DNA of 64,000 bases, from NCBI RefSeq assembly GCF_030548465.1, contig NZ_JAUOSF010000001.1, positions 496,001 through 560,000 on the forward strand, read 5' to 3'. This document shows positions 37,170-45,817 of this stretch, piece by piece (position 1 is the first letter of the stretch; each line of letters starts with the position of its first letter). This DNA is from Tamlana sp. 2_MG-2023. GTDB taxonomy: Bacteria > Bacteroidota > Bacteroidia > Flavobacteriales > Flavobacteriaceae. Made by a program: the position numbers and the translations under genes. Under the pieces are notes generated by a model. That model made no database searches. It saw only the letters and a program-made list of their open reading frames with translations, and was not told the DNA's origin.

Positions 37170-37275
37170 TAGCATCTTCTACAAAGTTTGCAATTCTATT
37201 CTCTAATTGTTTTAAGCTGATTAATTTATTGAAATTAGGCTTAATTTTTCCTACGCGACAAAAGTGAGGGTTCAT
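37129..37275 (-). CDS. Possible 48-residue protein overlapping the BtuF-like gene end
   Basis: An open frame of 48 codons beginning MNPHFCRVGKIKPNFNK and ending SEDLNGAF, with an A-rich leader (AAAAAACAAAAAGTT) before the ATG, as real genes of this phylum often have. It overlaps the last 41 bases of the upstream gene on the other strand. The sequence is mixed-charge with no recognised motif. It could be a real small gene or chance. Confidence 0.4.
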   Translation of the reverse strand: MNPHFCRVGKIKPNFNKLISLKQLENRIANFVEDATKVEYSEDLNGAF

Positions 37276-37362
37276 AACTTTTTGTTTTTTTTGTTTATAC
37301 AAAATACGTGAAAATCACTTATTTAGATGTTTTTTTAAGGTTAAAAAAACGATAAAATAAAA

Positions 37363-37560
37363 TTATATTCTACAGTATCTTAATTGATTTGTACTTAAAT
37401 AATTCAAATTGTTTGCTTCATTAAGCAGTTTAATGGCTTTAAATTCTAAAATATCACTTAAAGAAGCATCTATTTGACTAAGATTATAGGCTTGTTCCAT
37501 AAGTAGTTTATATTTTTTTATTAATCTATTTTGTTGTTTTTTTATATAAGTAGTATTCAT
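37363..37560 (-). CDS. Small coiled/helical protein, Lacal_2735-like, paralogue 1
   Basis: 65 residues, helical and basic: LIKKYKLLMEQAYNLSQIDASLSDILEFKAIKLLNE. The pattern YxxLxEQAYN-(L/F)-xQ-x-D-(A/S)-x-LSDI-E-(F/Y)-(K/R)-AIKLLN is shared with the next gene upstream. It resembles the small flavobacterial family named after Lacal_2735, in which an ALS-x-x-(N/D)-R-x-x-SD core is typical (from memory). A -7 element lies 36 nt before its ATG. The function is unknown. Confidence 0.7.
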   Translation of the reverse strand: MNTTYIKKQQNRLIKKYKLLMEQAYNLSQIDASLSDILEFKAIKLLNEANNLNYLSTNQLRYCRI

Positions 37561-37595
37561 AATGTTAAATTATTATTTATAAGTTAATATAAAGG

Positions 37596-37603
37596 CAAAT
37601 TTA
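37596..37603 (-). promoter_or_regulatory. -7 promoter element for small paralogue 1
   Basis: TAAATTTG on the minus strand, perfect TAnnTTTG, so paralogue 1 can be transcribed independently of paralogue 2. Confidence 0.5.
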
Positions 37604-37648
37604 ATACCTGTTATACTATAAAGTAGTTAAATAAATGGTAAAAAAATA

Positions 37649-37855
37649 TTAGATAATTGATTGCTGCTGTTCCCTATATAGATACTTTAATCTATTTAAT
37701 TTGTTTAGCAGTTTTATGGCGCGATATTCTGATATATCGCTTAATGCTGAATCTGTTTGTCGGAAATTATACGCTTGTTCCACAAGAGTTTTATAATCTC
37801 TGTAGAGTTTATCTTGGTGAAGTTTTATGGCGTCAAATCGATTCATTGTTGTCAC
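37649..37855 (-). CDS. Small helical protein, Lacal_2735-like, paralogue 2
   Basis: 68 residues: YRDYKTLVEQAYNFRQTDSALSDISEYRAIKLLNKLNRLKYL aligns without gaps over about 40 residues with paralogue 1, 88 bp away. A tandem duplication is the simplest explanation. The alternative start at Met4 would shorten it by three residues. An imperfect TATATTTA element lies upstream. The function is unknown; small size and basic helices suggest a stress-related or binding protein. Confidence 0.7.
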   Translation of the reverse strand: MTTMNRFDAIKLHQDKLYRDYKTLVEQAYNFRQTDSALSDISEYRAIKLLNKLNRLKYLYREQQQSII

Positions 37856-37950
37856 TTGATTTACAAGTACTTAAATATACATTTTTTTTGTTTAAAATTT
37901 TAATTTGTTGTAAAAATTTTAGTCAAATTTTAAATAATATTTTTAAAGCA

Positions 37951-37983
37951 TAAAAAAACCGAATGAAAAGTCATTCGGTTTTA
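37951..37983 (-). terminator. Terminator after the DUF4197 gene
   Basis: Perfect 11-bp stem AAACCGAATGA/TCATTCGGTTT with a 4-nt loop. On the minus strand it is followed by a T run; it lies about 20 nt after the stop. Confidence 0.92.
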
Positions 37984-38003
37984 ATAAATAATGGTGTGAA
38001 ATC

Positions 38004-38732
38004 TTAATCTTGTAAAGCAAATACTTTCTTTAGTAAGTCAGTCGTTCTTGAGCTATACTGCGTTCTTATTTCTTTCTCTTCAACTTCTATCATCGTGTAA
38101 ACGCCTTTAAGCGCTTCACCAGTCACATAGTCAGTTAAATCAGGGTTTACATCATCAGTAAAAGGTATGCTGTTGTATTTGTTAATTAAATTAGACCAAA
38201 TTTTATCAGCGCCAACTTTATCAAATGAGCTTTTTATAACAGGATTAAACTTATTGTAAAGCGAAGTTTCCGTTTTTGATGTTAAATACTGTGTCGCGGC
38301 GTTATCGTTTCCTGTTAAAATGCCTTTGGCATCATTGAATGTGATGCCTTTTACAGCATCAACAAAAATAGGTGTGGCTTCTTTTACGGCATCTTCAGCA
38401 GCTCGGTTTAGTGCTTTTATACCTTCATCTGCTAAACTACCTAGTCCTATTTTTCTAAGTCCGTCATCTACTTTTTGTAATTCCGAAGGTAAAAGGATTT
38501 TAACCATATTATTACCATAAAAACCATCAGTTTGTGTCAGTTTAGTCACTTGTTTTTCTATGCCTAAGTCTAAAGCTTGTCTTAAACCTGCTGCGATATC
38601 GGCATTTCCAATAGAACCTAGTCCGCCATCAGACCCTGTTTGTGTTTGTGGAATTTGGTTCGCGACGTGTTGCAATTCCGCGCAAGCTGTCATATTTAGG
38701 AATAGGGTAATGGCAAATAATTTACGTATCAT
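38004..38732 (-). CDS. DUF4197 family lipoprotein
   Basis: 242 residues with signal MIRKLFAITLFLNMTAC (lipidated Cys17). The mature part begins with a Gly/Gln-rich tether and continues with the all-helical pattern of DUF4197: IAAGLRQALDLGIEKQV, FYGNNMVKILLPSELQKV, LNRAAEDAVKEATPIFVDAV, GKILTGND-like and YVTGEALKGVYTMIEVEEKEIR. The molecular function of the family is unknown. Monocistronic, with its own terminator. Confidence 0.9.
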   Translation of the reverse strand: MIRKLFAITLFLNMTACAELQHVANQIPQTQTGSDGGLGSIGNADIAAGLRQALDLGIEKQVTKLTQTDGFYGNNMVKILLPSELQKVDDGLRKIGLGSLADEGIKALNRAAEDAVKEATPIFVDAVKGITFNDAKGILTGNDNAATQYLTSKTETSLYNKFNPVIKSSFDKVGADKIWSNLINKYNSIPFTDDVNPDLTDYVTGEALKGVYTMIEVEEKEIRTQYSSRTTDLLKKVFALQD

Positions 38733-38783
38733 AGGAGTGTTTTAATGTTGATTATAGGGCGAGGGTACGACTTTTTTCTAGTT

Positions 38784-39638
38784 TTATGTAAAAATGACTG
38801 TCTTATTATTGTAGACCATAACTTTTCGATTAGCATGAAGCTTTACAGCGTTTGCTAAAACCACTTTTTCTAAGTCACGACCTTTTGCGATTAAATCGGA
38901 AATGGCATGCGTGTGCGTAACGCGGGTGACATCTTGTTCAATTATTGGGCCAGCATCTAACTCTTCTGTGACATAATGACTGGTAGCTCCAATAATTTTA
39001 ACACCACGTTTGTAAGCTGAATGATAAGGTTTTGCACCAACAAAGGCTGGTAAAAACGAATGGTGAATATTTATTATTTTATTAGGATACTTGCTTATCA
39101 TGCCATCGGAAATGATTTGCATGTAACGCGCTAAAACGATAAAGTCAACCTTATGGGCTTCTAACAATTCCAGTTGTCTGTTTTCGGCTTCTTTTTTGGT
39201 GTCTTTGGTTACTGGGATATGATAAAAAGGAATATTGAAATTTTTTGCAATATGCTCTAAATCTCTATGGTTACTTATAATGAAAGGAATTTCTAAATTA
39301 AGTTCTCCAGAATTGTAACGTCCTAATAAATCATATAAACAGTGATCGTACTTAGAAATGAACAAGGCCATTTTTGGCTTTTTTTCAGAAGAATATATGC
39401 GCCACTTCATGTTGAAAGTTTCGGCTAATTCAGATTTAAAACAGGCTTTGAATTCGGTTGTAACAAATGCTTCTGCTTCAAACTCACTTTCCAAGCGCAT
39501 AAAAAAGATATCCTGTTCACGATCCACATATTGATCGATGTAAACTATGTTTCCGCCTTTGTTCGCGATAAAGTTCGTAATAGATGCGATAATATTAGGC
39601 TTATCCTTACAATGTATGAGAATGGTTATTTTAGTCAT
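38784..39638 (-). CDS. purU: Formyltetrahydrofolate deformylase
   Basis: 284 residues. Hydrolyses 10-formyl-THF to THF and formate, supplying formate for PurT and balancing one-carbon pools. The N-terminal ACT domain (about 1-85, LIHCKDKPNIIASITNFIANKGGNI) is followed by the formyltransferase fold. That fold has FNIPFYHIPVTKDTK, the catalytic INIHHSFLPAFVGAKPYHSAY and GATSHYVTEELDAGPIIEQD (Asn, His and Asp triad region). A -7 element lies 25 nt before the ATG. It is divergent from icmF. Confidence 0.95.
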   Translation of the reverse strand: MTKITILIHCKDKPNIIASITNFIANKGGNIVYIDQYVDREQDIFFMRLESEFEAEAFVTTEFKACFKSELAETFNMKWRIYSSEKKPKMALFISKYDHCLYDLLGRYNSGELNLEIPFIISNHRDLEHIAKNFNIPFYHIPVTKDTKKEAENRQLELLEAHKVDFIVLARYMQIISDGMISKYPNKIINIHHSFLPAFVGAKPYHSAYKRGVKIIGATSHYVTEELDAGPIIEQDVTRVTHTHAISDLIAKGRDLEKVVLANAVKLHANRKVMVYNNKTVIFT

Positions 39639-39663
39639 TTTGAATTTTAATCTTTAATACGCT

Positions 39664-39671
39664 CAAAATTA
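39664..39671 (-). promoter_or_regulatory. -7 promoter element for purU
   Basis: TAATTTTG on the minus strand, perfect TAnnTTTG, 25 nt before the ATG. Confidence 0.55.
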
Positions 39672-39786
39672 GCTTAAAATTATAAAAGACTAAACTCAGA
39701 ATCTAGTTTTAGATAATATCAAGTAAATAGTTGATTTTTTTGATTATTTCGTAAATTGCCACACTTAAATTAGAGAATCTTTACGA

Positions 39787-42700
39787 ATGAATCAGCAAGC
39801 AATTTATAAGCCAAAACATAAAATTAGAATCGTAACCGCAGCATCCCTTTTCGATGGGCATGATGCTTCCATAAATGTGATGCGTCGTATTATTCAGGCC
39901 ACTGGAGTTGAGGTGATTCACTTGGGCCACGATAGGAGTGTGGAAGAGGTAGTAAATACCGCAATTCAAGAAGATGTGAATGCGATTTGTTTAACTTCTT
40001 ATCAAGGAGGACACAACGAATATTTTAAATATATGTTCGACCTTTTAAAAGAAAGAGGCGCTGAACATATTAAAATCTTTGGCGGCGGAGGCGGTGTTAT
40101 TCTGCCTTCGGAGATTAAAGCGTTAATGGATTATGGCATTACACGTATTTATTCGCCTGATGATGGTCGTGAGATGGGGCTCCAGGGTATGATTAACGAT
40201 TTGGTTCAAAAATCTGATGCCCCACTTAATCTCCCCAAAGGGGAGAAACAGCATATCGGAAAGGTGTGTAATCAAGATGGCTCCTGGTTAATTGAACTTG
40301 GATCAGAAAAAGTTAAAGAAAACTTACTAAATAAAGAAGTTAATACGATTGCTAGGTTAATTTCATTAGCAGAAAATAATCATGCAGATTTTGATAAAAT
40401 ATTTAATAATCAGCGTAAAATTTCCTCCCCTTCGGGGAGGTCGGGAGGGGCATCTAGTCCTGTTCTTGGAATTACTGGAACCGGTGGTGCTGGGAAATCG
40501 AGTTTGGTAGACGAACTGGTTAGACGCTTTTTATTGGATTTTCCAGATAAAACGATAGGAATTATTTCTGTAGACCCTTCAAAGCGAAAAACTGGAGGGG
40601 CACTTTTGGGAGATCGAATTCGAATGAATGCCATAAATAACAACCGTGTTTACATGCGAAGTTTGGCCACGCGTCAATCTAATCTCGCGCTTTCAAAACA
40701 TGTGAATGAAGCGGTTGAAGTTTTAAAAGCTGCCGAGTACGATTTAATTATTTTAGAAACTTCTGGAATCGGACAATCAGATACTGAGATTATAGAACAT
40801 TCTGATGTGTCTCTTTATGTCATGACTCCAGAATTTGGAGCAGCAACGCAACTCGAAAAAATTGACATGCTTGATTTTGCCGATTTAGTAGCCATTAATA
40901 AATTTGATAAGCGTGGCGCTTTGGATGCTTTGCGTGATGTGAAAAAGCAATATATGCGTAATAACCTGCTTTGGGATGTTCCGCAAGATGAATTACCGGT
41001 GTTTGGAACTATCGCATCTCAGTTTAACGATCCGGGAATGAACACGCTTTACAAGGCAATTATTAATAAACTCGTTGAAAAAACGGAGGTTGTTTTAGAT
41101 TCTAAAGCGGTGGTTTCAAATGAAGAAAGTGAAAAGATATTCGTGATTCCTCCAGCTAGAACGCGCTATTTATCTGAGATTTCAGAAAATAATAGAGCTT
41201 ATGATAAAACGGTTAATGAACAGGTGGATGTTGCTCAAAAATTATATGGTATTTTCAAAACGATATGTACTGTTATTAATGTTTCCAAAAAGGAGGATGA
41301 ATTATCCTTTATCGGCAAACTAAGATTAAATGATGATGCGATTTTAGAATTTTCTAACGCAGAAAACAAGGATTTTGTAAATCTGCTTATTGCTGAATTC
41401 GAACGTGTAAAAATGAACCTTGATCCTTACAATTGGGAAATTCTAATTGGTTGGGACGAGAAAGTGAATACCTATAAAAACCCGATTTACAGCTTTAAGG
41501 TTCGTGATCGGGAAATTAAGATTGAAACCCACACCGAATCTTTATCGCACACACAGATTCCTAAAGTAGCTTTTCCTAAATACCAAGCTTGGGGTGATGT
41601 TTTAAGATGGTGTTTACAAGAAAATGTGCCAGGCGAATTTCCATTTACTTCGGGATTGTATCCTTTTAAGAGAAAAGGGGAAGATCCAGCTCGTATGTTT
41701 GCGGGTGAGGGGAGTCCGGAGCGTACCAACAAACGTTTTCACTATGTGAGTCAGGGCATGCCTGCTAAGCGTTTATCTACGGCTTTTGATAGTGTGACGC
41801 TTTATGGAAATGATCCTGATAGTAGACCTGATATTTATGGTAAAATTGGAAATGCGGGTGTATCTATTTGCTGTCTAGACGATGCTAAAAAACTATATTC
41901 TGGTTTTAATTTAGCTCATGAAATGACTTCAGTGAGTATGACTATAAATGGTCCTGCGCCAATGTTATTAGGGTATTTTATGAATGCAGCTATCGATCAG
42001 CAATGTGAAATATACATTAAAGAAAATGGTTTAGAAAAAGAGGTAGAAGCCAAAATTTCTAAGTTATATCAAGAAGAAAAGCGTCCGAAATATAACGGAC
42101 ACCTTCCTGAAGGCAATAACGGTTTAGGCTTAATGCTTTTAGGCGTTACAGGGGATCAAGTATTACCAAATGAGGTCTATCAAGATATTAAAGTTAAAAC
42201 CATAGCTCAGGTTAGAGGGACGGTACAAGCGGATATTTTAAAAGAAGATCAAGCTCAGAACACTTGTATTTTTTCAACTGAATTTGCTTTGCGCCTCATG
42301 GGCGATGTTCAGGAGTATTTTATTGAAAATAATGTTCGAAACTTTTATTCGGTGTCCATATCTGGATATCATATTGCTGAAGCTGGTGCCAATCCTATTA
42401 CACAATTAGCGCTCACTTTATCTAACGGTTTCACTTACGTGGAGTATTATTTAAGCCGTGGCATGGATATTAATAAATTCGGACCTAATTTATCATTCTT
42501 TTTCTCGAATGGGGTCGATCCTGAATATGCAGTTATAGGTAGGGTAGCACGTAAAATTTGGGCTAAAGCCATGAAACATAAATATGGAGCAAACGCCAGA
42601 GCGCAAATGCTTAAATACCACATTCAAACCTCCGGACGTAGTTTACATGCTCAAGAAATTGATTTTAATGACATTCGTACGACGCTTCAGGCCTTGTATG

Positions 42701-43308
42701 CGATCTACGATAATTGCAATTCATTACACACCAATGCTTACGATGAAGCGATTACCACACCAACGGAGGAGTCTGTACGTCGTGCTATGGCCATTCAGCT
42801 TATCATTAATAAAGAATTAGGTTTGGCTAAAAATGAAAACCCAATTCAAGGTTCTTTTATTATTGAAGAATTAACCGATTTAGTTGAAGAAGCCGTGTTA
42901 GTTGAATTTGACAGAATAAACGAGCGTGGTGGTGTTTTAGGAGCTATGGAAACCATGTACCAACGTAGTAAAATACAAGAAGAAAGTTTGTATTATGAAA
43001 CCTTAAAACACAACGGGGAATTCCCAATAATCGGTGTGAATACGTTTTTAAGTAGTAAAGGGTCTCCAACGGTTTTACCTGCGGAAGTAATTCGCGCCAC
43101 AGAAGAAGAAAAACAACTCCAAATTAAAACCTTAGAAAACCTGCACCAAGCTAATGATACAGAGAGCTTACTGAAGGATTTGCAACAAAAAGCAGTTAAT
43201 AATGAAAACATATTTGAAGCTTTAATGGATGTTTGTAAAGTGTGTTCGTTAGGTGAAATTACCAATGCATTGTTTAAGGTGGGCGGACAGTATAGACGAA
43301 ATATGTAA
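39787..43308 (+). CDS. icmF: Fused B12-dependent acyl-CoA mutase with G-protein chaperone (isobutyryl-CoA mutase type, IcmF)
   Basis: 1173 residues in the IcmF domain order: an N-terminal B12-binding domain (about 12-145) with the cobalt-ligand motif DGHDAS (His25); a MeaI-type GTPase (about 225-470) with P-loop GTGGAGKS at 231-238 and NKFDKRGA; and a large mutase barrel (about 560-1130) with [37 protein letters not shown] and [14 protein letters not shown]. It rearranges isobutyryl-CoA/butyryl-CoA or a related acyl-CoA, with the GTPase loading and protecting the cofactor. Two short G/C-rich repeats, inverted relative to each other, are present in frame in the linker between the B12 domain and the GTPase (residues 145-155 and 212-222). 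Substrate preference cannot be told by eye. Confidence 0.93.
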   Translation: MNQQAIYKPKHKIRIVTAASLFDGHDASINVMRRIIQATGVEVIHLGHDRSVEEVVNTAIQEDVNAICLTSYQGGHNEYFKYMFDLLKERGAEHIKIFGGGGGVILPSEIKALMDYGITRIYSPDDGREMGLQGMINDLVQKSDAPLNLPKGEKQHIGKVCNQDGSWLIELGSEKVKENLLNKEVNTIARLISLAENNHADFDKIFNNQRKISSPSGRSGGASSPVLGITGTGGAGKSSLVDELVRRFLLDFPDKTIGIISVDPSKRKTGGALLGDRIRMNAINNNRVYMRSLATRQSNLALSKHVNEAVEVLKAAEYDLIILETSGIGQSDTEIIEHSDVSLYVMTPEFGAATQLEKIDMLDFADLVAINKFDKRGALDALRDVKKQYMRNNLLWDVPQDELPVFGTIASQFNDPGMNTLYKAIINKLVEKTEVVLDSKAVVSNEESEKIFVIPPARTRYLSEISENNRAYDKTVNEQVDVAQKLYGIFKTICTVINVSKKEDELSFIGKLRLNDDAILEFSNAENKDFVNLLIAEFERVKMNLDPYNWEILIGWDEKVNTYKNPIYSFKVRDREIKIETHTESLSHTQIPKVAFPKYQAWGDVLRWCLQENVPGEFPFTSGLYPFKRKGEDPARMFAGEGSPERTNKRFHYVSQGMPAKRLSTAFDSVTLYGNDPDSRPDIYGKIGNAGVSICCLDDAKKLYSGFNLAHEMTSVSMTINGPAPMLLGYFMNAAIDQQCEIYIKENGLEKEVEAKISKLYQEEKRPKYNGHLPEGNNGLGLMLLGVTGDQVLPNEVYQDIKVKTIAQVRGTVQADILKEDQAQNTCIFSTEFALRLMGDVQEYFIENNVRNFYSVSISGYHIAEAGANPITQLALTLSNGFTYVEYYLSRGMDINKFGPNLSFFFSNGVDPEYAVIGRVARKIWAKAMKHKYGANARAQMLKYHIQTSGRSLHAQEIDFNDIRTTLQALYAIYDNCNSLHTNAYDEAITTPTEESVRRAMAIQLIINKELGLAKNENPIQGSFIIEELTDLVEEAVLVEFDRINERGGVLGAMETMYQRSKIQEESLYYETLKHNGEFPIIGVNTFLSSKGSPTVLPAEVIRATEEEKQLQIKTLENLHQANDTESLLKDLQQKAVNNENIFEALMDVCKVCSLGEITNALFKVGGQYRRNM
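40219..40249. repeat. In-frame G/C-rich repeat, left copy, inside icmF
   Basis: 31 bp centred on CTCCCCAAAGGGGAG, a perfect hairpin. It encodes [11 protein letters not shown] in the linker after the B12 domain. The reverse complement of the right copy matches it at about 23 of 31 positions. Confidence 0.75.
40421..40451. repeat. In-frame G/C-rich repeat, right copy, inside icmF
   Basis: 31 bp with CCTCCCC-TTC-GGGGAGG hairpin and a further GGGAGGGG. It encodes [10 protein letters not shown] just before the GTPase P-loop strand. It is inverted relative to the left copy, and its base composition is far above that of the surrounding gene. Confidence 0.75.
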
Positions 43309-43336
43309 TACATTAATATTCAAAAAAAGTAAATAA

Positions 43337-43371
43337 AAATCCTCTAGAATCTAAACTCTAGAGGATTTTTT
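43337..43371. terminator. Bidirectional terminator after icmF
   Basis: Perfect 12-bp stem AAATCCTCTAGA/TCTAGAGGATTT with an 8-nt loop, T run on the plus strand and A-rich run before it, serving icmF and the convergent gene ending at 43402. Confidence 0.92.
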
Positions 43372-43401
43372 ATGAAATATATTTTCAAATTATGGCTGCA
43401 A

Positions 43402-43797
43402 CTACAAAGTTAACATCCAATGGTTCTGAAGCTTTTTAAACTTTTTTAATTCGCTACGCAGAATAGGTAAAAAATCTTTTCCATTACTGTTAGAACGTTC
43501 TAAACGGTATGAGTTTTTGTAAAGCTTATTAGTCAGTTTTCTTAAAGATTCAATGTGTTTGTATTTGCTTTCAGAGTGTCTTTGCATTTCGGCATTAAGA
43601 ATTTCTGGCGCTAAAGAATTAGATTGTTGAATAATATCTCCTGAAAAATAAATATGATGATTCTCACTACCATCTTGATTTAGAGATGATAAGTCGCTGT
43701 TTAGGTAAGTTGAAATACTTTGAGAGAGGGTTAAAATCTCCAAAGCTTTCTGATAAATCGGTAATTCCGATAGATTTAGTGGGGTATTAGACGACAT
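43402..43797 (-). CDS. Unknown helical protein, four-helix-bundle-like
   Basis: 131 residues beginning MSSNTPLNLSELPIYQKALEILTLSQSISTYL and ending KKFKKLQNHWMLTL. It is almost all helical, with no signal peptide or membrane segment. The pattern of a short N-terminal P-x-x-x-K-A-L-E segment followed by long amphipathic helices resembles four-helix-bundle accessory proteins, but no family was recognised. The start at 43797 was chosen because a TTG at 43824 lies within the -7 promoter element. Confidence 0.7.
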   Translation of the reverse strand: MSSNTPLNLSELPIYQKALEILTLSQSISTYLNSDLSSLNQDGSENHHIYFSGDIIQQSNSLAPEILNAEMQRHSESKYKHIESLRKLTNKLYKNSYRLERSNSNGKDFLPILRSELKKFKKLQNHWMLTL

Positions 43798-43821
43798 AAA
43801 TAATTTTTCTAAGCATTTATT

Positions 43822-43829
43822 CAAAATTA
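43822..43829 (-). promoter_or_regulatory. -7 promoter element for the helical protein gene
   Basis: TAATTTTG on the minus strand, perfect TAnnTTTG, 24 nt before the ATG at 43797. Confidence 0.55.
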
Positions 43830-43873
43830 CTCACAAGCAAGGAGAATCGTCTTTAATTATTAAAGTGATTTTG

Positions 43874-43881
43874 TATATTTG
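43874..43881 (+). promoter_or_regulatory. -7 promoter element for the Lrp/AsnC regulator
   Basis: TATATTTG, perfect TAnnTTTG, 38 nt before the ATG. It is divergent from the element at 43822-43829. Confidence 0.55.
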
Positions 43882-43919
43882 CTTTAATATTTAATTTAAT
43901 TTAGTTAAAATTCCTTTAA

Positions 43920-44363
43920 ATGATCGTTGATACGCTTAATCGCCAAATTTTGAAATGTTTACAGCAAAATGCACGACTGTCAAATGCTGAAATTGGAAGA
44001 CAAGTAGGCATCAGTTCGCCAGCGGTTTCCGAACGTATAAAAAAAATGGAAGATTTAGGAATTATTGAAGGTTATAAAACCATAGTTTCACCTTTTGAAA
44101 TTGGTTATCAACTTAAAGCGATTATCACATTAAGAGCTTTTATGGGGAAATTAAGGCCATTTTTAGAGAAGGTGAAAACCTACGATGAGGTGATTAATTG
44201 TTATCGTATTACAGGTGATGAGAATATTGTGATGGAAGTGGTTTTAAAAAATCAAAAGCATTTAGAAACATTTATAGATCAACTTATTACATATGGTGAA
44301 TCGAAAACGCAAATTGTTTTATCTCGAGTGGTAAAACAAAAGGAAGTAATTCCAATTAAATAG
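43920..44363 (+). CDS. Lrp/AsnC family transcriptional regulator
   Basis: 147 residues. An N-terminal winged helix-turn-helix (about 5-60: ILKCLQQNARLSNAEIGRQVGISSPAVSERIKKMEDLGIIEGY) is followed by the RAM effector-binding domain (about 65-145: YQLKAIITLRAFMGKLRPF and CYRITGDENIVMEVV). Such proteins form octamers that respond to amino acids or related ligands. The target genes are unknown. It stands alone, flanked by a divergent unknown gene and a convergent VOC protein gene. Confidence 0.93.
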   Translation: MIVDTLNRQILKCLQQNARLSNAEIGRQVGISSPAVSERIKKMEDLGIIEGYKTIVSPFEIGYQLKAIITLRAFMGKLRPFLEKVKTYDEVINCYRITGDENIVMEVVLKNQKHLETFIDQLITYGESKTQIVLSRVVKQKEVIPIK

Positions 44364-44372
44364 AGTGCTTGT

Positions 44373-44750
44373 TTATTTGAGTTTCCATGGCGGATCTTTT
44401 CTGTTTTTTCCAGCATAATATAAAATAATACAATTACCATCAGGATCATTTAAATGCGCTTCTCGCCATAACCAAGGCATATCTTTTGGTAACTGATTAA
44501 ATGTAATACCTTTCTCTTGAAGTTTTTCTACACACTTGTCTAGAAACTCTTCTTCAAAATAAACCGTAACTCCTGGTCCTTGTGGTAATTCTTCAACCTC
44601 GTGAATTGAAAATGTGGATTCGCCGTCTGGGCAAGCAAATCTTGCATATTTTGAATGTGTAAATACGATAAGGTTTAAGCCTAAAGTTTTATAAAAGGCA
44701 ACAGATTTTTCAACATTTAATGATGGTATAGTGACTTGGTTTAAATTCAT
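44373..44750 (-). CDS. VOC superfamily (glyoxalase/dioxygenase-fold) protein
   Basis: 125 residues: VTIPSLNVEKSVAFYKTLGLNLIVF at the N terminus, then FSIHEVEELPQGPGVTVYFEE and HLNDPDGNCIILYYAG. This is the paired beta-alpha-beta-beta-beta arrangement of VOC proteins. Possible metal ligands are the His in FSIHEV, the His in EAHLND and a Glu. The substrate is unknown. It lies 5 nt downstream of ypdA, so it is probably in the same transcript. Confidence 0.85.
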   Translation of the reverse strand: MNLNQVTIPSLNVEKSVAFYKTLGLNLIVFTHSKYARFACPDGESTFSIHEVEELPQGPGVTVYFEEEFLDKCVEKLQEKGITFNQLPKDMPWLWREAHLNDPDGNCIILYYAGKNRKDPPWKLK

Positions 44751-44755
44751 GTAAA

Positions 44756-45730
44756 TTAGAATTTAGATTTTTCAATATGTTCGGCAATAAGTTTGGCGTG
44801 AATTCTTGAATTTTCAATAAACCATTTGTGGGTTTCCTTTCCACCGCATACTACACCAGCTAAATAGAATCCTTTTACGTTCGATTCCATAGTTTTAGGG
44901 TTATATTGCGGAATGTTTTTACCATCAGAAGAGAGGGTGATACCGCTATTTTTCAACAATTCAAAATTTGGTAAATAACCTGTTAAGGCTATTACAAAAT
45001 CATTAGGAATAGCTACGTCTTCGTTGTCGTGTTTTATAATAACTTCATTTTGCTTTATTTCGGTTATTTCAGTATTAAAATACGCAGTGATACTGCCTTC
45101 TTTAATACGGTTTATAATGTCTGGACGTACCCAATATTTCACGCGATCACCAATTTCTTTACCTCTTATTACCATGGTAACATGTCCGCCTTTACGCCAT
45201 ACCTCTAATGCAGCATCAACGGCCGAATTACTTGCGCCTACAACCATAACATTTTGTAAAGCATAGTTGTGTGCTTCTTTATAATAATGGGTTACTTTTT
45301 CTAAATGCTCACCAGGAACATTCAGGAGTTTTGGGATGTCATAAAAACCTGTACAAACGATCGTTTTTTTTGAATGGTATGTGGCTTTATCTGTTTTAAT
45401 CGTAAAGTTTTCATTAGCTTTTTCTATACGATCTACCGTTTCAAACAGCCGTATATTTAATTGATTAGAAGTGGTGACACGACGATAATATTCTAAAGCT
45501 TCATCTCTATTAGGTTTCGGGTTGTTACTTATAAAAGGAATGGCGTTAATTTCAAGTTTTTCGGAAGTTGAAAAGAAGGTCATGTTTTTAGGATAGTTAA
45601 AAAGCGAATTTGTTAAGGCGCCTTTTTCAACAACCAAATAGTTCCAATTTCTTTTTTTGCATTCTAGAGCGCAAGCAATTCCTATAGGGCCAGCTCCAAT
45701 AATGATGATATCAAAATGTTCTTCTTTCAA
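44756..45730 (-). CDS. ypdA: YpdA-type thiol-disulfide (bacillithiol disulfide) reductase-like flavoprotein
   Basis: About 324 residues from a TTG start. FAD- and NADPH-binding Rossmann motifs are visible: FDIIIIGAGPIGIACALECKKR at the N terminus and VMVVGASNSAVDAALEVWRKGG mid-protein. YPKNMTFFSTSEKLEINAIPF is characteristic of the YpdA family. Relatives reduce oxidised bacillithiol. A longer ATG frame exists (45784), but a perfect -7 element falls inside it, so translation more likely begins at the TTG just before KEEHFDIIIIG. The VOC gene is downstream. Confidence 0.85.
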   Translation of the reverse strand: MKEEHFDIIIIGAGPIGIACALECKKRNWNYLVVEKGALTNSLFNYPKNMTFFSTSEKLEINAIPFISNNPKPNRDEALEYYRRVTTSNQLNIRLFETVDRIEKANENFTIKTDKATYHSKKTIVCTGFYDIPKLLNVPGEHLEKVTHYYKEAHNYALQNVMVVGASNSAVDAALEVWRKGGHVTMVIRGKEIGDRVKYWVRPDIINRIKEGSITAYFNTEITEIKQNEVIIKHDNEDVAIPNDFVIALTGYLPNFELLKNSGITLSSDGKNIPQYNPKTMESNVKGFYLAGVVCGGKETHKWFIENSRIHAKLIAEHIEKSKF

Positions 45731-45766
45731 AATGTATATTTTTCTTTTTGCAATGTTTTGAATAAT

Positions 45767-45774
45767 CAAAGCTA
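45767..45774 (-). promoter_or_regulatory. -7 promoter element for ypdA
   Basis: TAGCTTTG on the minus strand, perfect TAnnTTTG, 36 nt before the TTG start. It lies within the longer ATG frame. Confidence 0.6.
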
Positions 45775-45817
45775 TCCAAAACATTTGGAAATTGTATTTT
45801 TAGGGAATAAAAAAATT

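Noticed and set aside
37657-37953. 98-residue plus-strand frame rich in Leu/Ile/Cys over the small paralogue
   Set aside because: Antisense shadow of the minus-strand paralogue, whose sequence similarity to its neighbour shows which strand is coding.
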